A stretch of DNA of 45,310 bases, taken from contig NZ_LT699738.1 of assembly GCF_900155365.1 (NCBI RefSeq), positions 147,247 to 192,556 on the forward strand. Reading direction: 5' to 3'. This document shows positions 8,197-15,900 of the stretch, piece after piece. This stretch comes from Collinsella bouchesdurhonensis (GTDB lineage: Bacteria > Actinomycetota > Coriobacteriia > Coriobacteriales > Coriobacteriaceae). Both the position numbers and the translations under genes were made by a program. The notes under the pieces were generated by a model. That model was not told the origin of the DNA. It ran no database searches and saw only the letters and a program-made list of their open reading frames with translations. Within the stretch, counting starts at the first letter, position 1. Each line of letters opens with the position of its first letter.

Positions 8197-9391
8197 CGTT
8201 CTCCTCTTCACGCTGCAGGAGCATGGCCTGCATATCGATATCGTTCCACAGCCCATTCATGATAGCGGGCCAGAAGCTCTGAAGACGCACATAATTGCTC
8301 GCGTTCGCACGCGCATAGGACTCCGCCTCGGGGATGCCATCTTTCAAAATCTTGAGATAGGCAAACTTCTCGGCCGTCAGCATGGCACGTGCCGCAGCCG
8401 TCTTGCGAACGCGATCATCGAGCTGCTTAGAGATCCACGGCCCCGGGTACGGCATAAGCGATTCGGGCGTCACCGGATTTAGGTCGTGCTGACGGTTGGC
8501 GTAGGCGATCTTTGCGCGCTCGTAGTACCAGCGGTATACGTCTTGCATGAAGCGCGGAGCGCGCTGGGTTACCACCGGCGGCAGATGACGAACCACCCAC
8601 TGGTTGTCAAACCACATCTCAAAGCCCCAAAGGCGCATGTTAAAGAGATAATCGAGGTCCTCGCCTCGCGTGATCCACGGGTCAAACGCAACGTGCATGT
8701 AGGCGCGCGCGTGCAGGGAAAGGCATCCGCCACACACATAGTTGGAACGAGAGATGCGCGTTCCCGCAAGGGCTCGCTTCATCCAGCTATTGAATTCGAG
8801 ACGTTTGGTCCACCAACGCGTTGTGGGGCCGGCTTGCGTCGCATCGGCCATGGGCGACCCGGCACGATCGTAAAAGTAGCCGCTCTTGGCCAAAATGGGG
8901 ACGCCCTGCCTGTTTTGCTGCCCCAGGGCGTAGAGGGCCTTGTCCATAAAATCGGGACCGAGCACCATCTCGTCGTCATCCAAGAAAACGACGGTGTCGT
9001 GCCCAAAAATCGCCGCGACGGCCAGACCCATGTTTCGAATGGCACCGTAGCCGCGTAGCGATATAGGCTCCCCTATGACGTTGGGGGCAAGCTCCGCCAC
9101 GCGGTCGGCTATATGCGATGCCTCGGCGTTTGTCACAACCAAGGCATCAATCGAGGGGTGCGCCGCCGCGATCTCTTCTACGCGTCGACGCACTCGCGCG
9201 GTCGTCGCGGCAGGACACACAACAAGAATGACAACGCGCGGAAGCTTGCGCACCTGCTCGAGCGAACGCAGGCAGCGATCAAGATCGGGCGTTGTCGAAT
9301 AGATATCGGTAGCGTGGTCGTACCCGCCCGGCGTGCAGACGCCATCCTGGCTTGCTTCCCAGTACGTGGGAATCACGACAACGGGTTTCAT
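8183..9391 (-). CDS. GT2-like glycosyltransferase family protein
   Basis: 402 residues from ATG 9391, which has GGAG five bases upstream and begins the Rossmann strand (MKPVVVIPTY). A start at 9406 would add five residues but has no good binding site. The nucleotide-sugar site is FLDDDEMV at about 136-143, with a later GGCLSLHARA and a WITRGEDLDY motif typical of GT-A enzymes. No membrane segment is visible, so it is probably cytoplasmic or peripheral. Acceptor and sugar donor are unknown; family members act on cell-surface polysaccharides or lipids. It lies in front of and overlaps a LytS-type kinase, an unusual close link of a glycosyltransferase to its possible regulator. Confidence 0.82.
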   Translation of the reverse strand: MKPVVVIPTYWEASQDGVCTPGGYDHATDIYSTTPDLDRCLRSLEQVRKLPRVVILVVCPAATTARVRRRVEEIAAAHPSIDALVVTNAEASHIADRVAELAPNVIGEPISLRGYGAIRNMGLAVAAIFGHDTVVFLDDDEMVLGPDFMDKALYALGQQNRQGVPILAKSGYFYDRAGSPMADATQAGPTTRWWTKRLEFNSWMKRALAGTRISRSNYVCGGCLSLHARAYMHVAFDPWITRGEDLDYLFNMRLWGFEMWFDNQWVVRHLPPVVTQRAPRFMQDVYRWYYERAKIAYANRQHDLNPVTPESLMPYPGPWISKQLDDRVRKTAAARAMLTAEKFAYLKILKDGIPEAESYARANASNYVRLQSFWPAIMNGLWNDIDMQAMLLQREEENDGRQ

Positions 9392-9468
9392 GCTGGCTCC
9401 GTCCATCGCCGCGCATGCCCATCTGTCAGCCGCGGCGCCACTCGACCCGCATGCGTGCTACCTCGCCG

Positions 9469-10047
9469 TTAGTTATGCATACCCAACTCGGCACTCTCTG
9501 CAGAAAACATCGGCGTTTTTGCCAGAGAGCGTGCCAACGGGTACCCAAGTACATACATGATAACCGCTTCGCCCACGCCAGTGGTCACCAAGCCGAACAG
9601 ATACATGAACAGCCAGGAGTTATCGAGCGAGATTGTCGTAAAGGGGATGGTGTAGAAGCCCACGCCCTGCAGCAAAAGCGGAAGATAGGCGGGCACGATC
9701 AGTGCGTTTGCAAGCACGGGGCCCGCAAGTGCCACGAGGGGGTGGCGGCGCATCTTCCACGTAAAAAGGGCGCCCGCAAAGGTGGCCAGCGAGCCAAAGA
9801 CCACATCAAGCATGCCCAGCATGCCCGTACCGGAGATGACGATGTTCATCACGTTGGCGATCACGCAGCCAAGCGTCAGGCCGGGAATGGCGGCAGGCGT
9901 GAACAGGGCGAGCACGCACAGCGCCTCGGACACGCGAAACTGGATAGGACCCCACGCGAGGCTTCCCAAAAAGAGCAGGGCAATCAGGGTGCAAGCTGCA
10001 TAAGCGGCGGCGATCACACCAACACGGGCAAGATAATTCGATTTCAT
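9469..10047 (-). CDS. queT: QueT-family transporter, S component of an ECF importer
   Basis: 192 residues with about five membrane segments. Sequence features of the QueT (DUF988) family are clear: the N-terminal segment followed by WGPIQFRVSEAL, then GLTLGCVIANV and a long hydrophobic C-terminal half. Family members bind queuosine precursors such as preQ1 and use a shared energizing module (EcfAAT), which is not in this window. GAGG lies upstream of ATG 10047. I see no preQ1 riboswitch signature in the leader, only a perfect 15-bp hairpin. It may be co-transcribed with the glycosyltransferase-kinase genes downstream, as only 77 bases and no terminator separate them. Confidence 0.85.
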   Translation of the reverse strand: MKSNYLARVGVIAAAYAACTLIALLFLGSLAWGPIQFRVSEALCVLALFTPAAIPGLTLGCVIANVMNIVISGTGMLGMLDVVFGSLATFAGALFTWKMRRHPLVALAGPVLANALIVPAYLPLLLQGVGFYTIPFTTISLDNSWLFMYLFGLVTTGVGEAVIMYVLGYPLARSLAKTPMFSAESAELGMHN

Positions 10048-10071
10048 TGTTCCTCATTCACCTTCTATGAA

Positions 10072-10107
10072 AACGGAGGGCTTTACTACGCCGTAAAGCC
10101 CTCCGTT
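10072..10107 (-). terminator. Perfect 15-bp hairpin between MFS gene and queT
   Basis: AACGGAGGGCTTTAC (10072-10086) pairs without mismatch with the segment 10093-10107, loop of six. On the minus strand the stem ends in TTTT. It lies 25 bases after the MFS stop and 25 bases before queT, so it most likely ends the MFS transcript. An antitermination role for queT cannot be excluded. Confidence 0.75.
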
Positions 10108-10132
10108 CCAAGACAGGTGTGCGCACGTCCGC

Positions 10133-11386
10133 TTACGCAGCGGATCCCTGCATCTTGGAGAGCTTTACTAGCAAAACGAAACCCACAACCAGAAGGATCC
10201 CGATGGAAAGCACTCCTAAAGAAGGATCCCCCGTGAGTGACGTCACAACAGATACTAGCAGAGTTCCCATGACAGAGGCGTAACGTCCAAAAATGTCAAA
10301 GAAGCCATAGTATTCGTTGGACTTCTCCTTGGGGATGATCTTGCCAAAGTAGCTGCGCGAAAGCGCCTGCACGCCACCCTGGAACATACCCACAAGGATG
10401 GCGAGGATCCAAAACTCGGTAGCGGTCTTGAGGAAGAACGCGGCAAACAAGACGATGCACATATAGGCGACCACGGCCACGGTAATCATGCGCAGAGTGC
10501 CCACGCGACCGGCGAGCTTGCCGTAGATGATGGCCGAGGGGAACGCAACGAATTGCGTGACGAGCAGAGCCAAGACGAGCTGCGTGGAGTCGATGCCCAA
10601 CGAAGAGCCGTAGCTCGTAGCCATGGAAATGACGGTATGCACGCCGTCGATGTAGAAGAAGAACGCCACCATGTACAGGAGGACCACCTTGTCGCAGGCA
10701 ATCTCCTTCATGGTATGAGCGACCTCGGAGAAGACACCGGAGACGATATGGCCGAGCGTATCCTCGCTGCTGCGCTCGCGACCGTACTTCTGCTTATAGG
10801 TACGAAGCAGGGGCAGGGTGAATACGAGCCACCACACGCCGGTGATGATAAAGGCCATGCGTGTGCAGAACATCGTCTCGAGACCGAGCGCCGAAGGGCC
10901 GGCCATGATAAGCGCGAGGCAGATGATGAAGGGGATGGTCGAGCCAATATAGCCCCAAGCATAGCCCGAGCTGGAAACAGCATCCATGCGCTCGTCGGTG
11001 GTAATGTCGGGAAGCATGGCATCGTAAAACGTCATGGACGAGTTAAGACCGATCGTACACACCACGTAGATCACAAGGAACGCCATAGCGCTCATGGGCA
11101 CGGCCTGCGCAAAGCACAGCACCAGGCCCGTAAGAAAGAAGCCGATGAAGAACTTGATCTTGTTGCCAGCGTAATCTGCGAGCGCACCCAGAATCGGCAT
11201 GAGGAACGCCACCACGAGCGAGGCGACCGTCTGGGCATTGGCCCATGCGGTAACTAAACCAGCCGAGCTGGCGCCTGCGGCAAGCGCGTTGAAATAGATG
11301 GGCACCACGGAGGTCTGCAGCAGCACGAGTGCGGAATTGCCCACATCATACATAACCCAGTTCCGCTCGAGCTTGGTGTACTTCAT
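10133..11386 (-). CDS. UMF1/Atg22-like MFS transporter
   Basis: 417 residues with about twelve membrane segments. ATG 11386 is chosen since GGGAG stands eight bases upstream and the family signature NWVMYDVGNSALVLL begins at about residue 9. The upstream in-frame start at 11455 would add residues not typical of the family. Other visible landmarks are DITTDERMDAVSSSGYAWGYIGS and a late GGVQALSRSYFGKIIP, both typical for UMF1 (PF11700) proteins. Substrates of bacterial members are mostly unknown. A hairpin after the stop and an isolated upstream region suggest it is transcribed alone. Confidence 0.88.
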   Translation of the reverse strand: MKYTKLERNWVMYDVGNSALVLLQTSVVPIYFNALAAGASSAGLVTAWANAQTVASLVVAFLMPILGALADYAGNKIKFFIGFFLTGLVLCFAQAVPMSAMAFLVIYVVCTIGLNSSMTFYDAMLPDITTDERMDAVSSSGYAWGYIGSTIPFIICLALIMAGPSALGLETMFCTRMAFIITGVWWLVFTLPLLRTYKQKYGRERSSEDTLGHIVSGVFSEVAHTMKEIACDKVVLLYMVAFFFYIDGVHTVISMATSYGSSLGIDSTQLVLALLVTQFVAFPSAIIYGKLAGRVGTLRMITVAVVAYMCIVLFAAFFLKTATEFWILAILVGMFQGGVQALSRSYFGKIIPKEKSNEYYGFFDIFGRYASVMGTLLVSVVTSLTGDPSLGVLSIGILLVVGFVLLVKLSKMQGSAA

Positions 11387-11576
11387 GGTGTGCGTCTCCC
11401 TTTGGTTGGCCACAGCGGCGTTTGCTCGGAATGTCAATAGAATATCGTACGACAAGTTGTATCAAGGACAGGTCAAGAACCCGTCAACGCCGCATGAACC
11501 CACCCGCTCAATGTGACAGAAAGTCGACAGGTTTATTTTGTCACATTTTGTGAAGACCCCAGTTAGATGTAGAAAA

Positions 11577-11597
11577 AAGCCCGCGCGAGACGGGCTT
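11577..11597 (-). terminator. Terminator after the phospholipase C-like gene
   Basis: AAGCCCG and CGGGCTT form a 7-bp stem with a 7-base loop, followed on the minus strand by TTTT. It sits 42 bases past the stop codon at 11639. Confidence 0.8.
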
Positions 11598-11638
11598 GAT
11601 CGGACGAATTATATGACGGGCGAGAGTCAGACGACGCA

Positions 11639-12583
11639 CTACTCCTCGCGATCGAATTCCTCATCGGCAGCAAGCGGACGACCAGAATAGTTGAGGTGAC
11701 CCGTCAGCTGCTCCATATCGGCGCACTCGACAAAGCACGCTGCCGCACGCTCGTAGTCGTCCAAAGCGCGGTCGAAAACCTCCGGGAAACTCTCGTGCGA
11801 AACAGCCTCGGTAAAGGGGTTCTTCCACGCGATGTGCCCCATATTGCCAGCGCGCAGCGGCTGTTTATTGGTCACGGGATGCGCAAGCGACGCCAGCAAG
11901 GAATAATTGGACACAAGGCCCTCGAGCTTGCCGATAACGTCGGTCTTGAGCGAGCCCGCCGGCTCGATAATGCGATACAGCATCTGCATATCCGCCACAG
12001 CGCCGCCATACTCGGCAACGCCCACATCGAGACCGTAGACGCTACGCGCCACATGGCTCATCAGCGCGCCGCCCACTTTATCGATGCGCTCGCTGGTAAC
12101 AAGCTCACTCACCGGCGGATAGTCCGCCGTCGTGGCGCCGTTGCGCTTGAGCTGAAGCATCAAGACATCCAAATCGCTCTCGATCACCGCATGCACCTGA
12201 CTGGCTGCCGACGCCAGATCGGGATCGGCATCGAGCACGCCAAACTGCTGCTCGTACACAAACGGATGAGCGTTGCGATCGAGCACATAGTGGGAAAGAA
12301 GTCCCAGGGTAAAAGCGCGCCCAAGCTGAGCGTCATGCTTCTGTAAACGGCTCACGCCGTTGCGAAGACAGGCAAACTGCTTTGACATGCGTGAACGATG
12401 CATCACCCTGGCAAGCTGCATGCAGTCGCGCATATACGGCGTACGCACGTGGAAGAAGAAGGGGTCCGGGCCTTGGTTTCCCAGCAGAAACGCACAGCGC
12501 TCCTCGTCCGACGTGACGATTCCGGCAGGCAGGCGGTCGATGCTCTCCTCGCCAAAAAGATGATGCGTGATAAGTGCAGGCAT
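11639..12583 (-). CDS. Zinc-dependent phospholipase C-like protein
   Basis: 314 residues from ATG 12583, preferred because MPALITHHLFG starts the domain and AAAGGA lies upstream. The protein resembles the zinc-dependent phospholipase C family (PF00882): ITHHLFG at the start, LGNQGPDPFFF, the metal-binding SHYVLDRNAHPF, and a His and Asp pair in HAVIESDLDVL. No signal peptide is visible, so it is probably cytoplasmic, unlike the secreted clostridial toxins. The natural substrate is unknown and phospholipase activity should not be assumed. The gene stands alone, followed by a terminator and preceded by the intergenic repeat element. Confidence 0.82.
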   Translation of the reverse strand: MPALITHHLFGEESIDRLPAGIVTSDEERCAFLLGNQGPDPFFFHVRTPYMRDCMQLARVMHRSRMSKQFACLRNGVSRLQKHDAQLGRAFTLGLLSHYVLDRNAHPFVYEQQFGVLDADPDLASAASQVHAVIESDLDVLMLQLKRNGATTADYPPVSELVTSERIDKVGGALMSHVARSVYGLDVGVAEYGGAVADMQMLYRIIEPAGSLKTDVIGKLEGLVSNYSLLASLAHPVTNKQPLRAGNMGHIAWKNPFTEAVSHESFPEVFDRALDDYERAAACFVECADMEQLTGHLNYSGRPLAADEEFDREE

Positions 12584-12707
12584 AAGGGAAGTCCTTTCAT
12601 GGACACGGAAGGGGTCTCCTTCCGCGATAACGTGCATGCGTCCATTATGCCCCGACGCCCCATCATCAAACGTCGGCATGTTTTCTTCGTTTTAGAAGCG
12701 GCGGCGT

Positions 12708-12766
12708 AGGGAGGCCCGGGGTCGTTCCCCTGAGCGATTCCGCAGCGCGAAGCGCGAGGACCAGCG
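12708..12766. repeat. Direct repeat, copy 1 (59 bp)
   Basis: This 59-base unit matches 12832-12890 at 58 of 59 positions (difference at 12722, T versus C). The right flank lacks most of the arm that would complete the hairpin seen in copy 2; only GCCTCGGG remains. It looks like a damaged or truncated version. Confidence 0.9.
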
Positions 12767-12831
12767 GCCTCGGGGCGCCGCAGGCGCGCAAACCCTTCAT
12801 CCCCGCCCCGCGATTTCAAGGGCGAGGCCGC

Positions 12832-12890
12832 AGGGAGGCCCGGGGCCGTTCCCCTGAGCGATTCCGCAGCGCGAAGCGCGAGGACCAGCG
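12832..12890. repeat. Direct repeat, copy 2 (59 bp)
   Basis: Second copy, 124 bases after the first. Together with the flank to 12914 it makes a complete hairpin element. Confidence 0.9.
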
Positions 12891-12914
12891 AAGGGGAACG
12901 GCCTCGGGCCTCCC
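12833..12914. repeat. Large imperfect hairpin in intergenic repeat
   Basis: A 23-base arm at 12833-12855 (begins GGGAGGCCCGGGG) is complementary to 12892-12914 with one mismatch. The 36-base loop contains the short GCGCGAAGCGCG palindrome. The structure resembles a mobile palindromic repeat (REP-like) rather than a plain terminator, as there is no T-run. Confidence 0.8.
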
Positions 12915-12931
12915 GATGGGAAGACAAGCCC

Positions 12932-14218
12932 TTACGCGCTCCACCTGTTTCGCTCACCAAACGATCCGGCAACAACAATCTCGCCGTCCTTCATGATGAG
13001 ATCCATGTTCTCGGGCTTAAGATCGTGGATATTCACGGCAGGGTCGCCATTTACAACCAGCAAATCGGCGCACTTGCCCACCTCGAGAGAACCGGTTTCG
13101 TCATCGCAATGGGCCATCTTGGCGCCATTGAGCGTGGCGCATGTAATGGTCTCCAGTGGCGAGATGCCCACCTTGTCCACAAAGTCGTACATCTCGGCGA
13201 TCGTGACGTATCCATACGGCGTCACGAACGAGAAGGAGTCGGAACCAATGGTAAAGACCACGCCTCGCCTCTTGGCTTCGCGCAGGCAGTCGTAGTTACG
13301 TTGCAGCTCCTTCTCGACCAGCGTATCGCCGGGGAACCTATCGTGAATCTCGGGCACATAGACAGGAGGATAAGTGCTGTACCAAGTAGGCAAAAAGCCA
13401 ATGGTAGGCGTGAAGAACGTGCCCTGCTCGGCCATAAGGTCCATGGTGCGCTCATCGATATCAAAACCGTGAATCAGCTGCTCGCAACCAAATCGCACCG
13501 AGTCATACGCAGCGGAATGCGAATTGTAGCAATGGCTCCAAACGGGAATGCCCACCATCTTTGCCTCATCGATTACCGCCTTGATTTCCTCGGCACAATA
13601 ATGCTGAGCGCGACCGGAGTCCCAACGCCAGATACCGCCGCCGGTAGCCCAAATCTTGATGGCATCGGGGTCCTCACGCAGGCGCTGCCGAACAGCACGG
13701 CGCAGCTCCCACGGCCCATCCACCTGATCGCCCCAAGGATGCGACTGTTTGTTCTCGAGCTGGCTGCAGCGGTGCGAATCGCCATGTCCTGCAGTGCGGC
13801 AAAAGCCCAAGCCCGTCGCATAGACGCGCGGGCCCTTGAACACGCCGTTATTGATGCAATTGCGCACGTGGATACCAAACCGCCCCACTTCGCACACAGT
13901 GGTAAGGCCATGGGTCAGGCAGTCGTATGCCTGTTTGACGGCGACCGCCTGCTTTTCCAGCAGCGGCTGCATGACCCAATCGGTATCGTCATCGGTCAGG
14001 TTGCCCGAGAAATGCAGATGCGTATCGATCAAACCCGGCATGACAGTCTTTCCAGCAGCATCGATACTGTTGTAGCCGGCTTCGGCAGGCACGTCCTCAT
14101 GTTTGCCCGCATACTCGATCCTGCCATCCTCCCCAATAAGGATGAGAGCATTTTCAACCGGTGCAGAACCGGTACCGTCAACGAGTTTTCCTCCGACAAT
14201 CGCATATTTCTTACCCAC
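12932..14218 (-). CDS. Amidohydrolase-superfamily protein
   Basis: 428 residues from GTG 14218, which has GGAGGAGG five bases upstream. The alternative ATG at 14293 would add 25 residues with no family resemblance and a poor binding site. Metal ligands of the binuclear amidohydrolases are visible: His67 and His69 in DTHLHF, a probable carboxylated Lys in AIKIWATGGG, His in VWSHCYNSH, His in IHGFDID and Asp in TIGSDSF. The N- and C-terminal parts form the usual small beta sandwich (VGGKLVDGTG, ADLLVVNGDP). Closest in style to the imidazolonepropionase/prolidase-like group, but the substrate cannot be told from sequence. No signal peptide, so cytoplasmic. It stands alone. Confidence 0.86.
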   Translation of the reverse strand: MGKKYAIVGGKLVDGTGSAPVENALILIGEDGRIEYAGKHEDVPAEAGYNSIDAAGKTVMPGLIDTHLHFSGNLTDDDTDWVMQPLLEKQAVAVKQAYDCLTHGLTTVCEVGRFGIHVRNCINNGVFKGPRVYATGLGFCRTAGHGDSHRCSQLENKQSHPWGDQVDGPWELRRAVRQRLREDPDAIKIWATGGGIWRWDSGRAQHYCAEEIKAVIDEAKMVGIPVWSHCYNSHSAAYDSVRFGCEQLIHGFDIDERTMDLMAEQGTFFTPTIGFLPTWYSTYPPVYVPEIHDRFPGDTLVEKELQRNYDCLREAKRRGVVFTIGSDSFSFVTPYGYVTIAEMYDFVDKVGISPLETITCATLNGAKMAHCDDETGSLEVGKCADLLVVNGDPAVNIHDLKPENMDLIMKDGEIVVAGSFGERNRWSA

Positions 14219-14595
14219 GATTCCTCCTCCGGGACCGTCATAGAGAGTTGCCCTATCCGCACGCAGCAACGCAGGCGGGGGCGTCACGCACATGTCTATT
14301 CCTCGGCAGCTACCTTAACAGGAAACGAACGCATCCGATGCCTGAAGAATGCAGGCGTCTACGAGCGTGACTGCAAGGGTCTCGCAATCGAGCGCTCGGC
14401 GCCCCAAAGCGCAAAAAGCCTGTCAATGCGTTACATCCTTCTTATACGTCAAGCCTCTGGCGGCGAAAGGACCCAGGCGCGGGACCAGCGGTTATATGTA
14501 CGCAAAGCCGAGCTCGAAGGGGGTAAACATCCTACTTGAGATAGAATGGGGGCAATCTTGCGCACTCGGCGACTTGACGCCAGCAACGGAGGGCC
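14219..14595. other. Divergent intergenic region
   Basis: 377 bases between the amidohydrolase gene (minus) and the C39-like gene (plus), holding their leaders. A TTGACA box exists on the minus strand (14421-14426), but the matching -10 position is GC-rich. TAGAAT at 14542-14547 could be a -10 for the plus-strand gene, with no good -35. No other structure recognised. Confidence 0.5.
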
Positions 14596-15837
14596 ATGAA
14601 CGCACGAGAAGACAATAACCGGTACGAAAGCGGGACCGCACGTCCTACGGTCCGCCTCGCCTCCGCACGGCCAAGAAGCCCCCAACGACCGCCTTCGCAT
14701 GAGCCTCAACAGGCACCTCATTTTCGCCAGGCTCCTTCGCAGCCGGAGCGCAGGCACCATTCGCCAGCCGAAAGCAGCTGGCGCGCACACGACCCCGCGC
14801 GCCATCATGCCGACGACCTCGGCCGCGCACAGCGTTCCTACACCCCCGCATCGGGACGAAAACTCAACAGCGCCCTTGGACGCCCCTCGAACCCGACGAG
14901 GCGCAGCGCAAGCCGACCGCAGCGCAGCACCTCGAGTCCGTCCCGTAGTGGCCAGCGCCCACTGCGCGGCGCTCAATTTCAAACGCGAAACAGCCAGCCC
15001 CCATCACGTCGAAATATCGGCGCCCGCCCATCGCGCTCGCAAGGCTCCGTAATCGGCCAACCGCTCCGCCGCGGTACCTATTCCAACAACCATATGTACT
15101 TTGCCTCTGGACGTCCCGGCATGCGCGGGGCAGGGTTTAGGGCACATCGCGGGGCGGCGGCACCGGCCGGACCGTTGCGCATTCGACGTGGGCTTTTGGC
15201 AACCCTTATCGTGATCTTTGGTATCATCGGCGCCCTCTTTGGCACCATTTCCGCAGGTGTAGAGCCTGCCGCCGAGACGACTCAACTCGATATGCCTCTT
15301 ATGAGCCCGGCGGACCTCCCCATATCAACACCCAAGAAGTCGTGGAAGCAAGGCAAGATGCCCTATCTCTACCAAACCGACCCCATGTGGGCGCAGCGCC
15401 CCTATGGCGGCGGCACTGTCCGCGACAATGCCTGCGGACCAACCGCCTTCACGATGGCCTACGTCTATCTCACCGGCCATATCGATTACACGCCAGCCAC
15501 GATGGCTGCCTGGGCCGACGCGCACGGCTATGCTCCGAGCGGTTCCACCGAGTGGTCGTTCATGACCGAAGGTGCCGCCGCCTTTGGCGTCAGCTCCAAG
15601 ATGTTCGACAGCAATAAAGACCAGATATCCGCCGCCCTCTCACAGGGCAAGCCCGTTATTTCGCTCATGAACATTGGCGATTTCACCAACGTTGGCCACT
15701 TTATCGTGCTTTCGGATATCGATGACAGCGGAAATGTGACCGTTCACGACCCCGCAAGCGCCTGGCGCAGCTCCCACACCTGGCCCATCGATACCATCGT
15801 GGATCAATCGACCTACAGCTGGGCCCTCTCCCTTTAG
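14596..15837 (+). CDS. C39-like membrane-anchored peptidase with long basic N-terminal tail
   Basis: 413 residues, ATG 14596 preceded by GGAGGG. The first about 195 residues are low-complexity and rich in Arg, Ser, Pro and Gln, with few acidic residues. One membrane segment follows at about 200-222 and then a C39_2-like cysteine peptidase domain from about 250. Catalytic residues are in place: Cys280 in DNACGPTAF, His368 in GHFIVL and Asp385 in VHDPAS. The predicted topology places the basic tail inside and the enzyme outside. Substrate unknown; C39-like proteins cleave peptides at Gly-Gly or act as wall-associated peptidases. It is the only plus-strand gene in this stretch and converges with the glycosidase gene. 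Confidence 0.85.
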   Translation: MNAREDNNRYESGTARPTVRLASARPRSPQRPPSHEPQQAPHFRQAPSQPERRHHSPAESSWRAHDPARHHADDLGRAQRSYTPASGRKLNSALGRPSNPTRRSASRPQRSTSSPSRSGQRPLRGAQFQTRNSQPPSRRNIGARPSRSQGSVIGQPLRRGTYSNNHMYFASGRPGMRGAGFRAHRGAAAPAGPLRIRRGLLATLIVIFGIIGALFGTISAGVEPAAETTQLDMPLMSPADLPISTPKKSWKQGKMPYLYQTDPMWAQRPYGGGTVRDNACGPTAFTMAYVYLTGHIDYTPATMAAWADAHGYAPSGSTEWSFMTEGAAAFGVSSKMFDSNKDQISAALSQGKPVISLMNIGDFTNVGHFIVLSDIDDSGNVTVHDPASAWRSSHTWPIDTIVDQSTYSWALSL

Positions 15838-15900
15838 CTTTTAAGGAATTGCGCAAAACGCGCCCAGCCCAGCAGGCACCTGACCTCATGCAAACCCACG

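Larger units (their letters stand above)
12584..12931. other. Intergenic region holding a repeat element
   Basis: No gene is seen in these 348 bases. The first 120 bases are the leader of the phospholipase C-like gene. From 12708 to 12914 the region is filled by a two-copy direct repeat with a large hairpin. Short open frames crossing it in both directions have no ribosome-binding site or family resemblance. Confidence 0.7.

Noticed and set aside
12403-12978. 191-codon minus-strand frame over the intergenic repeat
   Set aside because: Runs across the repeat and into both flanking genes in another frame; no start signal.
14421-14426. TTGACA box as promoter of the amidohydrolase gene
   Set aside because: At the right distance the sequence is GC-rich, with no -10 resemblance.
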